The position numbers were made by a program, and so were the translations under genes. A DNA stretch of 64,000 nucleotides from positions 1-64,000 of the forward strand of contig NZ_FNEX01000020.1 in assembly GCF_900100435.1 (NCBI RefSeq), in the 5' to 3' direction. Position 1 is the first letter of the stretch; every line of letters starts with the position of its first letter. The stretch comes from Pedobacter sp. ok626 (GTDB lineage: Bacteria > Bacteroidota > Bacteroidia > Sphingobacteriales > Sphingobacteriaceae). Below, piece by piece: positions 18,305-25,740 of this stretch. The notes below the pieces were generated by a model that worked only from the letters and a program-made list of their open reading frames with translations, was not told the DNA's origin and ran no database searches.

Positions 18305-19924
18305 TTAGTTTACTAAATATCGTTTACTATAATTTACCTTCATCAGATCGTACCTTTTGAACTGAGTTTTTAGCCTTTTCTGAAAATCAGTATAGTTCTT
18401 TTTCTCTTTAGGGCTCCATAAAATCTCACTCAAGGCATCCAGTCTTGGGAATAGCATATACTCCACTTTGGCCGGATTAGTAATGTACTCAGACCATAAA
18501 TTACCTTGTCCACCCCAAATGTATTTCGCTTCCTCCGTATTCAATACAGCAGGAACTGGTTCGTAATCATATACTGTTTTAAGCGGCAGATATTTGGCTG
18601 CTGTAAGCGAGTCGTCTTTCACAAACTGGCTATGGTTAAAATACATCATGTCCTCCGGTGTCATGATTACCTTATGTTTTTGCTTTGCAGCGGCAATGCC
18701 GCCCTTTTCTCCGCGCCAGCTCATGACGATGGCATTCGGAGCCAATCCACCATCCAGGATCTCATCCCAGCCAATTATGGTTTTGCCTTTACTGTTTACA
18801 AATTTCTCTATACGGTGAATGAAATAGCTTTGTAGACCACTTTCATCTTTTATACCATTTGCTTTCATGATCTGTTGCGAAACTGTTGATTGTTTCCACC
18901 AGATTTTCGAACCTTCATCACCGCCAATATGGATGTATTTGGATGGAAACAGGTTCATGACTTCTGTTAGCACTTCTTCCAGAAATTTAAAGGTCTGGTC
19001 GGTAGGTTGGAGTACATTATTGAATTTATTGAAGATTCCCCAAGTCTGGGCCACTTCATACTTTTTATTTGGCTCGGTGCCAAACTGAGGGTAGGCCGCC
19101 AATAGGGCCATGCTATGTGCCGGCATTTCGATTTCAGGAATTATATTGATGTAGCGCTCTGCTGCATATTTGATCACCTCTTTAACTTCTTCCTGGGTGT
19201 AAAATCCGCCATATCTTATTCCATCATTTCCTGTCCCAGGATATAGGCCGATGATGCTACCATTGCGCCACGAACCGATACTGGTTAGCTTAGGGTGTTT
19301 TTTTATCTCTATTCTCCAACCATGATCATCCGTTAAATGCCAATGAAAGTTGTTTAGTTTATGGTAGGCGAGGTAGTCAATATATTTTTTTATGAAGGCC
19401 ACATCAAAGAAGTGTCTGCTCACATCAAGGTGCATACCTCGGTAAGCAAAACGAGGGTAGTCTATGATATCTATTGAAGGAATGTATAGTTGTGCGGGTT
19501 CTGTAGTTTCTACAGGCAAGAGCTGTATAATGGTTTGCACAGCATAGAATATACCTTGTGGGGAAGAAGCCCCGGCGTTGAGTTGATTTTTTAATACAGA
19601 AACGAAATATTTCTCTATATCTGTATATAGTTTCTGGTTAAGAACGAGGTTAATTGAGTGCGCGTTCTTTGCAGCCTCTAGATCATTCGTTATTTTGAGT
19701 TTTAAATTATAGTACTTGAATATATAATCGGCGAGGAACTTTGCTGAGGGGCTTAAAGAAGTCTCGGAAATTAGGATAACGGTATTCTTGTCAATAGTGA
19801 ATTTATCCTGGGGGAAAAGGCCAGGTCTCATCTGGACAGGTTGAGGGATGATTGCCGGCAGCTGAGCTTCTGTGTTATTGATAATCAGCAGACCAAATAC
19901 GAATGTTAACAAAGATTTCATCAT
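18305..19924 (-). CDS. Beta-N-acetylhexosaminidase, GH20
   Basis: The 539-residue exported enzyme (signal peptide about 1-20) has the GH20 N-terminal alpha/beta domain (about 22-145) and the catalytic barrel. Key elements are HWHLTDDHGWRIEIKKHPKL, PEIEMPAHSMALLAAYP and HIGGDEG, whose Asp-Glu pair is the catalytic dyad for substrate-assisted cleavage of terminal GlcNAc/GalNAc. WSEYITNP and WSPKEKK fit the C-terminal active-site wall. It stops soon after the barrel and lacks the extra C-terminal domains seen in many Bacteroidota GH20s. It is probably periplasmic or surface-facing and acts on chitin oligomers, glycans or peptidoglycan fragments. It follows the rpsA terminator. Confidence 0.93.
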   Translation of the reverse strand: MMKSLLTFVFGLLIINNTEAQLPAIIPQPVQMRPGLFPQDKFTIDKNTVILISETSLSPSAKFLADYIFKYYNLKLKITNDLEAAKNAHSINLVLNQKLYTDIEKYFVSVLKNQLNAGASSPQGIFYAVQTIIQLLPVETTEPAQLYIPSIDIIDYPRFAYRGMHLDVSRHFFDVAFIKKYIDYLAYHKLNNFHWHLTDDHGWRIEIKKHPKLTSIGSWRNGSIIGLYPGTGNDGIRYGGFYTQEEVKEVIKYAAERYINIIPEIEMPAHSMALLAAYPQFGTEPNKKYEVAQTWGIFNKFNNVLQPTDQTFKFLEEVLTEVMNLFPSKYIHIGGDEGSKIWWKQSTVSQQIMKANGIKDESGLQSYFIHRIEKFVNSKGKTIIGWDEILDGGLAPNAIVMSWRGEKGGIAAAKQKHKVIMTPEDMMYFNHSQFVKDDSLTAAKYLPLKTVYDYEPVPAVLNTEEAKYIWGGQGNLWSEYITNPAKVEYMLFPRLDALSEILWSPKEKKNYTDFQKRLKTQFKRYDLMKVNYSKRYLVN

Positions 19925-19955
19925 GCCGCAAAATACTAAAAAATGCGGGGCAAAA

Positions 19956-19985
19956 AAAAAGCATCCCGGTTAGGGGATGCTTTTT
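19956..19985. terminator. rpsA terminator
   Basis: AAAAAGCATCCC pairs with GGGATGCTTTTT around a 6-nt loop, 20 nt after the rpsA stop on the minus strand. Flanking A and T runs make it effective in both directions. Confidence 0.88.
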
Positions 19986-20004
19986 AATATATAAGCTTTA
20001 AAGA

Positions 20005-21942
20005 TTACTCGCCTTTTTTGGCTTTGTTTTCTTCACCTTCCATTTGTTGTTTTAATTGTGCAAGCACGCCTAAATCACCTAATGTCGATTTTTCAACTGA
20101 ATCTTTAACTTTTTTCACTGCACTGCTAGAAGCTTTAGCTTCTTTTTTCTTAGCACTACGCTCTTCTGCAACAGCTTCAGCTTTAGCCTCTTCCCAGATA
20201 CGGGCGTGAGAAACAACGATACGTTTAGCATCTTTGTTAAACTCAATGATTTTGAAGTCATTAGTTTCTTCAGCTTTGATGGTACCACCGTCTTCTTTAG
20301 CCATGTGTTTAGTTGGTACGAAACCTTCTACACCATATGGTAAAGCAATAACAGCACCTTTATCAGTTACTTTAACAACAGTTCCTTGGTGGATTGAATC
20401 TAATGTGAAGATAGTTTCAAAAGTATCCCAAGGGTTTTCTTCTAATTGTTTGTGACCTAAGCTTAATTTGCGGCTTTCAACGTCTAATTCTAATACAACT
20501 ACGTCTAATGTATCACCTACTTTAGTGAATTCGTTAGGGTGGTTAACTTTTTTAGACCAAGAAAGATCAGAGATATGGATTAAACCATCGATGCCTTCTT
20601 CGATTTCAACGAATACACCGAAGTTAGTCATATTTTTAACTACAGCAGTATGTTTGCTTCCGATAGGATATCTTTCAGCAACATTTTGCCAAGGATCTTG
20701 AGTTAATTGTTTGATACCTAAGCTCATTTTACGATCATCTCTGTCTAAAGTTAAAACTTCAGCTTCGATCTCATCGCCAACTTTCAAGAATTCTTGTGGG
20801 CTGCGTAAGTTTTGAGACCACGACATTTCTGAAACGTGGATTAAACCTTCAACACCAGGAATGATTTCTAAGAAAGCTCCGTAATCAGCTACAGTAACAA
20901 TTTTACCTTTAACTTTAGAACCAACAGCTAAGTTAGCATCTAAAGATTCCCAAGGGTGAGGAGTCAATTGTTTTAAACCTAAAGCAATACGTTTTTTCTC
21001 GTCATCAAAGTCAAGAACAACAACATTGATTTTCTCATCTAAGCTTAATACTTCTTTTGGATGCTCTATGCGGCCCCAAGAAATATCAGTGATGTGAAGT
21101 AAACCGTCAACGCCACCTAAATCGATGAATACACCGAAGTCAGTAATGTTTTTAACAGTTCCTTCTAATACCTGGCCTTTTTCAAGTTTAGATACGATTT
21201 CAACTTTTTGGCTTTCTAAGTCATCCTCGATAAGGATTTTATGAGATACAACTACGTTTTTAAATTCGTGGTTAATCTTAACAACTTTGAATTCCATTGT
21301 TTTACCCACGTATACATCGTAATCGCGGATAGGTTTGATGTCAATTTGAGAACCAGGTAAGAAAGCTTCAACACCCATGATGTCAACGATAAGACCACCT
21401 TTAGTACGGCTTTTAACAAATCCGTTGATGATTCTGTCATTATCAAGAGCCTCATTAATAGACTCCCATGATCTTTGGGTTTTAGCTCTTTTACGAGATA
21501 AAATTAACTGGCCGTTAGCATCTTCAGGGGCTTCCACGAAAACGTCAACTTTGTCGCCAACTTTCAAATCAGGTGTATCACGGAACTCAGAAGTTGATAC
21601 TAAACCGTCAGATTTAAATCCTACGTTTAATACTACGTCTTTGTTGTTAATTGAAACAACAGTACCACTGATGATTTCACCCTGGTTGATTTGATTGAAA
21701 GTATCGGTATACATGTCTTCAAACTTCTTACGGTCTTCGTCAGTGTAATTTCCGAATGCTTTGTCGTCTGCATCCCAGTCAAAATCTTGATCTGGTGTTG
21801 CTAATGATGATTTGATCTGTTCGATCGACACTGAATCAGCTTCTGACTCAATGGTTTCTTTCTCAGCCAGACGAGCGTCTGCGCCTTGTAATTCGGCTGT
21901 TTTAGCCTCTAGTTCTTTTTCTGCTACTTGTTTTTTAGCCAT
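20005..21942 (-). CDS. rpsA: 30S ribosomal protein S1
   Basis: The 645-residue protein has six consecutive S1 RNA-binding domains. Repeats such as GTVKNITDFGVFIDLGGVDG, KGKIVTVADYGAFLEIIPG and VKNMTNFGVFVEIEEG, each followed by LIHISD/LIHVSE-like strands, mark the conserved central repeats. An acidic N-terminal extension (1-70) and a Lys-rich tail frame them. S1 helps load mRNA on the 30S subunit, which matters most in bacteria that initiate largely without Shine-Dalgarno pairing. The gene has a full consensus promoter, an unusual AAAGGAG ahead of its own start and its own terminator. Confidence 0.97.
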   Translation of the reverse strand: MAKKQVAEKELEAKTAELQGADARLAEKETIESEADSVSIEQIKSSLATPDQDFDWDADDKAFGNYTDEDRKKFEDMYTDTFNQINQGEIISGTVVSINNKDVVLNVGFKSDGLVSTSEFRDTPDLKVGDKVDVFVEAPEDANGQLILSRKRAKTQRSWESINEALDNDRIINGFVKSRTKGGLIVDIMGVEAFLPGSQIDIKPIRDYDVYVGKTMEFKVVKINHEFKNVVVSHKILIEDDLESQKVEIVSKLEKGQVLEGTVKNITDFGVFIDLGGVDGLLHITDISWGRIEHPKEVLSLDEKINVVVLDFDDEKKRIALGLKQLTPHPWESLDANLAVGSKVKGKIVTVADYGAFLEIIPGVEGLIHVSEMSWSQNLRSPQEFLKVGDEIEAEVLTLDRDDRKMSLGIKQLTQDPWQNVAERYPIGSKHTAVVKNMTNFGVFVEIEEGIDGLIHISDLSWSKKVNHPNEFTKVGDTLDVVVLELDVESRKLSLGHKQLEENPWDTFETIFTLDSIHQGTVVKVTDKGAVIALPYGVEGFVPTKHMAKEDGGTIKAEETNDFKIIEFNKDAKRIVVSHARIWEEAKAEAVAEERSAKKKEAKASSSAVKKVKDSVEKSTLGDLGVLAQLKQQMEGEENKAKKGE

Positions 21943-21953
21943 TAAAATTTAAT

Positions 21954-21960
21954 CTCCTTT
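21954..21960 (-). promoter_or_regulatory. Shine-Dalgarno-like AAAGGAG before rpsA
   Basis: The minus strand reads AAAGGAG, then an 11-nt AT-rich spacer, then ATG at 21942. Most genes in this window show no such element. A small TCCC-ACAC-GGGA hairpin sits just upstream in the leader. Confidence 0.6.
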
Positions 21961-21975
21961 TCCCGTGTGGGACGG

Positions 21976-22006
21976 CAAAGGTAATAATAATTATTTTTTC
22001 AGCAAA
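21976..22006 (-). promoter_or_regulatory. rpsA promoter (TTTG-N19-TACCTTTG)
   Basis: On the minus strand TTTG (22006-22003) is followed after exactly 19 bp by TACCTTTG (21983-21976). This is a perfect match to the Bacteroidota housekeeping promoter. Transcription should start near 21970 and give a leader of about 30 nt. Confidence 0.82.
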
Positions 22007-22140
22007 GAAATTTTATATAAATGTTGTTGATTTAGAACAGATTGTAAAAGGATTGCACAGCTTTTGCTAGGCATAGAAGAAAAATAGCCAGAATTCTGGA
22101 CCCATCAATAATAATTAATTATAAAATTTATTCTCGTTAA

Positions 22141-22155
22141 TTAGACTGTATCTAA
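22141..22155. promoter_or_regulatory. Putative iron-responsive operator upstream of PepSY-TM gene
   Basis: TTAGA-CTGTA-TCTAA is a 5+5+5 inverted repeat, 35 bp before the ATG at 22190. It has the same architecture as the two boxes flanking the siderophore-receptor promoter (28129-28141 and 28188-28200). A near-consensus -7 box TATTTTAG (22163-22170) sits just downstream, so a bound repressor would cover the -33 region. Assignment to Fur is inference. Confidence 0.5.
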
Positions 22156-22189
22156 ATAATCGTATTTTAGCGACCTCAAAAAAATCGAA

Positions 22190-23548
22190 ATGGCAGCACA
22201 AAAAACAAAATCAACCTGGCAAAACATTCGTAAGTTCTTTAACGATATTCACTTGTGGATTGGTTTAGCCAGTGGAATCATTGTCATATTGATTTGTTTA
22301 AGTGGTACCTTATATGTATTCAATACTGAATTACGGGAAATGGCTTCGCCAGAATTGTATAAGGTGAAAAGTGACAATGGTGCTAAACCAATGCCTGTGG
22401 AGGAGTTGATCGCTAAGGTAAAGGCTATTACTGGTGGAAAAGTAGCTTCGGTAAAAATATCAGCTGATCCGAATAGATCTTATCAGTTTATGGTAAGGTT
22501 AAGAGATAAAGAAGAAGGTAAAAAGGGCAGCGAAAAAGGCGAAAACAAAGCTGCTGGAAAAAGCGAGCATAAAGGAGAAAGAGGTAAGAAGCCAGAAAAG
22601 GGTAGGGAAGGCCCAGGCGGTGGAAAACGCCCATCGGCATTTGCAGTAAATCAATATACAGGAGAAATACTGGGTAATATATCAGAATCTAAAACTGCTA
22701 CTGCATCTTTTATGCAAACGATGTTTAGTTTACACCGTTGGTTGTTGTTAGATAAAATAGAGAAACCTTTAATTGGCGAATTAGAAAACCGTAAACTGGG
22801 TAGTTATATTTCCGGTACGGCAACTATATTGTTCACTCTTGGTGTAATTACTGGGATGGTGATCTGGTTTCCTCAAAAGATCAGAGCTTGGAAACAAGGT
22901 CTGAAAGTTAAATGGAGTGGTAGTTGGAAAAGAAAAAACCATGATCTACACAATAGTCTGGGTTTTTACGCTTGTATTTTCCTTTTTTTAATGGGAATCA
23001 CTGGCCCACAATGGTCCTTCCCATGGTATCGTGAAGCCCTAAAAAAAACATTAGGTACGTATCAGCCTGAAGACTTTGAAGCACCAAAAGATCCCGAATC
23101 AAAATTGACTTTAGCCGCGATTAAACCATTAAGTATTACTGATTATATCCAGGCAGCAGATCGTGTACTACCTTACAAAGGTGATTACAGTGTTAATTTG
23201 CCAAAAGATTCAACTTCTGTTATTGCAATTACAAAAAATCAAACGGGTTTCTTTGCGCCATCAGCAGGGGATAAGTTGCTGCTTGATCAGTATACGGCCT
23301 CTGTATTAAAGATTGAAGTCTTTAAGGATAAACCTTTCAATGAGCGTGTTTCGGGCTCAATAAAAGCATTACACCTGGGTGATGTATATGGCATGTTTAC
23401 CAAAATTATCTATTTCTTCGCTTGCTTAATCGCCACTAGTTTGCCTATTACCGGCACGATCATTTGGCTAAATAAGCTTAAAAAGAAAAACAAGGCTAAA
23501 GCCAAGATTAAGGCTAGCGAGAAGAAAGCTATGCAACCCGCGCTTTAA
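22190..23548 (+). CDS. PepSY-associated TM protein (iron-uptake island, first copy)
   Basis: The 452-residue inner-membrane protein has the PepSY_TM layout: a first helix after FFNDIHLWIGLASG (about 22-45), a periplasmic PepSY-like region, two middle helices (about 205-230 and 262-280) with conserved LHRWLLL and NHDLHNSLGFY, and a last helix near 400-425. A Lys/Gly/Glu-rich low-complexity insert (about 106-148) interrupts the periplasmic domain and is missing in the paralogue at 24587-25732. Such proteins often accompany TonB siderophore receptors and are suspected ferric-siderophore reductases. The His pairs in HRW and DLHN could bind haem. The 3' end overlaps the convergent GlxA-type gene by 20 bp. 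Confidence 0.85.
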   Translation: MAAQKTKSTWQNIRKFFNDIHLWIGLASGIIVILICLSGTLYVFNTELREMASPELYKVKSDNGAKPMPVEELIAKVKAITGGKVASVKISADPNRSYQFMVRLRDKEEGKKGSEKGENKAAGKSEHKGERGKKPEKGREGPGGGKRPSAFAVNQYTGEILGNISESKTATASFMQTMFSLHRWLLLDKIEKPLIGELENRKLGSYISGTATILFTLGVITGMVIWFPQKIRAWKQGLKVKWSGSWKRKNHDLHNSLGFYACIFLFLMGITGPQWSFPWYREALKKTLGTYQPEDFEAPKDPESKLTLAAIKPLSITDYIQAADRVLPYKGDYSVNLPKDSTSVIAITKNQTGFFAPSAGDKLLLDQYTASVLKIEVFKDKPFNERVSGSIKALHLGDVYGMFTKIIYFFACLIATSLPITGTIIWLNKLKKKNKAKAKIKASEKKAMQPAL

Positions 23549-24503
23549 ATTTATCGCGGTAGTCTTTAGGAGTCATTCCCGAGCTTTTCTTAAAAAGCTG
23601 TCTAAATGCTTTTAGGTCGTTATAACCAGAGTTTAGCATGATCTCAAGGATACTTTGGTTGGTTTGTTCCAATAGCTTCTTTGCTACTTCTATTCTTGTT
23701 TTCTGCAAATACTCGATCATTGTATTTCCAGTTGCCATTTTAAACCTGCGTTCAATGTTTCGTCTGCTTGCTGGTATTTGTTGAAGTATATCATCAACGG
23801 TAGCAGCCTTATTGTATAGGTTTTCGATGCAAAGTTGCGTTTGTGTAACCAGCTCATCACCATGATCTTTGGATGGAATGAAAGTACCAAAATAGCTTTG
23901 TTGTCCACGGTTCATATCTATAGCAAACACTTTAGCCATTCTTACCGCAATTTCTCTATTGCCATAGTTATGAATCAGTCTTAGCAATAAATGAAAGGTA
24001 CTGGTCGCACCACCACTGGTATATATACCATGATCGTAAGTAACGACTTCGTTTGCTCTTAAAAATACATCAGGGTAGCTAGCCGCAAATGAGGTACTGG
24101 CATGGATATGCGTAGTAGCACTTTTCCCATTTAATAAGCCACTTGCGCCAAGTAAAAAAGCTCCTGTACAAAATGAAGCAATTTCAACTCCGTTCTGATG
24201 TTGTTTGCGCAACCAAGGTAAAAACTCAAGGTTTTCCTGGATTGCAACAGCTAAATCAGATGAAGCAAAAGCTGGTATAAGCACCAGGTCATGCTCGTTC
24301 ACTGATTTTAATGGTTGAGGGATATGGTTGTCAAATACAGGAATCTGGTTGTTGCTATTTTCGGCATAAAGCACATTTAGTTTAAACAACGGTTCTTCAC
24401 CATTGGCTTCATAATAGCTGTTTACTGTATCAAATACATCTAATATCGCTGCCACACTTAACAAGCGGTATCTATTGGTTAATAACAAAGCTACTTGTGT
24501 CAT
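23529..24503 (-). CDS. GlxA-family transcriptional regulator (DJ-1/PfpI + AraC)
   Basis: The 324-residue protein joins an N-terminal DJ-1/PfpI-like domain (about 1-190, with the nucleophile-elbow-like SFCTGAFLLGASGLL) to a C-terminal AraC/XylS DNA-binding domain. The latter has two helix-turn-helix units, PASRRNIERRFKMATGNTMIEYLQKTRI and LEIMLNSGYNDLKAFRQLFKKSSGMTPKDYR, each shown here as known family segments. It lies between two PepSY-TM genes and near the siderophore receptor, so it may regulate them. The ligand is unknown. Its end overlaps the convergent PepSY-TM gene. Confidence 0.9.
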   Translation of the reverse strand: MTQVALLLTNRYRLLSVAAILDVFDTVNSYYEANGEEPLFKLNVLYAENSNNQIPVFDNHIPQPLKSVNEHDLVLIPAFASSDLAVAIQENLEFLPWLRKQHQNGVEIASFCTGAFLLGASGLLNGKSATTHIHASTSFAASYPDVFLRANEVVTYDHGIYTSGGATSTFHLLLRLIHNYGNREIAVRMAKVFAIDMNRGQQSYFGTFIPSKDHGDELVTQTQLCIENLYNKAATVDDILQQIPASRRNIERRFKMATGNTMIEYLQKTRIEVAKKLLEQTNQSILEIMLNSGYNDLKAFRQLFKKSSGMTPKDYRDKFKARVA

Positions 24504-24586
24504 TATTTTTTCGATTGGGGAGAATGCAAATTAGAAAAAATATAAAATAAAAAAGAATGTCCTTTGGTTTTGAAATTCGTAATTGC

Positions 24587-25732
24587 TTAAACCTGAGCTG
24601 CTTTTTTTCTTTTACGACCACGCCAAATCATGAAACCTGTGATGGGTAAACTTGCTGCAATTAAACTAGCAAGAAAGGCTGCTATCTTGCCCGGTAAACC
24701 TACAATAGCTCCAACATGAATGTCATAGTTCATCCTTGTTATTTTATCTGCCATACTCGCATTTGCCAATTTACCATAGCTATGCGTTACTTCCATTTCT
24801 TTTAAACTGTATTGATCATAGTAGAGATAATCAGCTTTCCAATAAGTATCCGTATCTGGATTTAGCGCTACTTCTATAGCCGACTTAGCATTTTCAGGAA
24901 CATGAACTTCAATACCGCCTGTATAGCCAGGTAAGTTGTTTAAAGTTTGTGCCCATAGAATGTCTATGGCTGGTTTCTTACTTATAGCCAAGTTTACTGA
25001 AGTGGTGTCCGAATAACTTTCTGCAAATGGTTTCATTTGGTCGCCTCCAGAGGAAAGCCAGTAAACAGATTTTGCAAACCATTGAAAGCCCATTACCAAA
25101 CCAGTTATAGCAATAAAAATGAGAATCCAGGTCATGTAAAAACCCAGTACATTATGTAAGTCATAATTTACCCGTTTCCATTTTGCGTTCCACTTAATGC
25201 TGAATCTTTTTTTACTAGCCGCTTTGTTTTTTGGCCACCATAATATCAGTCCAGAAATGAGCAAGCACAGAAACATTAAGGTAGCTGAAGCCAGAATGGG
25301 TTGCCCTATATTTGGTGGAAGCCATAGGTAATAATGCCCCATAATCATAATCCTGAAAAAGTCATCATCCATGTTTTTAACCTTTAGTACCTTACCGGTA
25401 TAAGGGTTCAAAAAGACAATCCAGTAATACGAAGGGTTTTCAGCGAAATAAACAACTTGAGAGGCTTTTCCTTGTTGATACCCTACACTATGGGCATGCT
25501 TACCGGGCAATTCCGCATCAGCAATCTTTTTAAGCAAGGAGGGAGCCAGCAAAGCATGTTGCTCTACACTAGCAAAACGATAAGGTTGTGTGATGTTTTC
25601 AATTTCACGTTCAAAGGCTAATATGCAGCCGGTGATCCCTAAAAAACACACAAATAGCCCGGATGTTAATCCGAGCCATAAGTGTACTTGTCCGGTCCAA
25701 TATTTGAACCTATTTTTCTTTTTACTCACCAT
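24587..25732 (-). CDS. PepSY-associated TM protein (second copy, with siderophore receptor)
   Basis: The 381-residue inner-membrane protein is a paralogue of the product of 22190-23548, with the same four-helix PepSY_TM plan: WTGQVHLWLGLTSGLFV at the start, a conserved GHYYLWLP, NYDLHNVLGFYMTW and a C-terminal SLIAASLPITGFMIW. It lacks the basic low-complexity insert of its paralogue. It lies 8 nt after the siderophore receptor gene, almost certainly in one transcript. It probably reduces or helps release iron from the imported siderophore at the inner membrane. That role is inferred from context and family. Confidence 0.86.
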   Translation of the reverse strand: MVSKKKNRFKYWTGQVHLWLGLTSGLFVCFLGITGCILAFEREIENITQPYRFASVEQHALLAPSLLKKIADAELPGKHAHSVGYQQGKASQVVYFAENPSYYWIVFLNPYTGKVLKVKNMDDDFFRIMIMGHYYLWLPPNIGQPILASATLMFLCLLISGLILWWPKNKAASKKRFSIKWNAKWKRVNYDLHNVLGFYMTWILIFIAITGLVMGFQWFAKSVYWLSSGGDQMKPFAESYSDTTSVNLAISKKPAIDILWAQTLNNLPGYTGGIEVHVPENAKSAIEVALNPDTDTYWKADYLYYDQYSLKEMEVTHSYGKLANASMADKITRMNYDIHVGAIVGLPGKIAAFLASLIAASLPITGFMIWRGRKRKKAAQV

Positions 25733-25740
25733 TGCTGCTA

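Noticed and set aside
22105..22122. 18-bp segment identical to 44211-44228 (TCAATAATAATTAATTAT)
   Set aside because: Pure low-complexity AT sequence in two AT-rich intergenic regions; likely chance.
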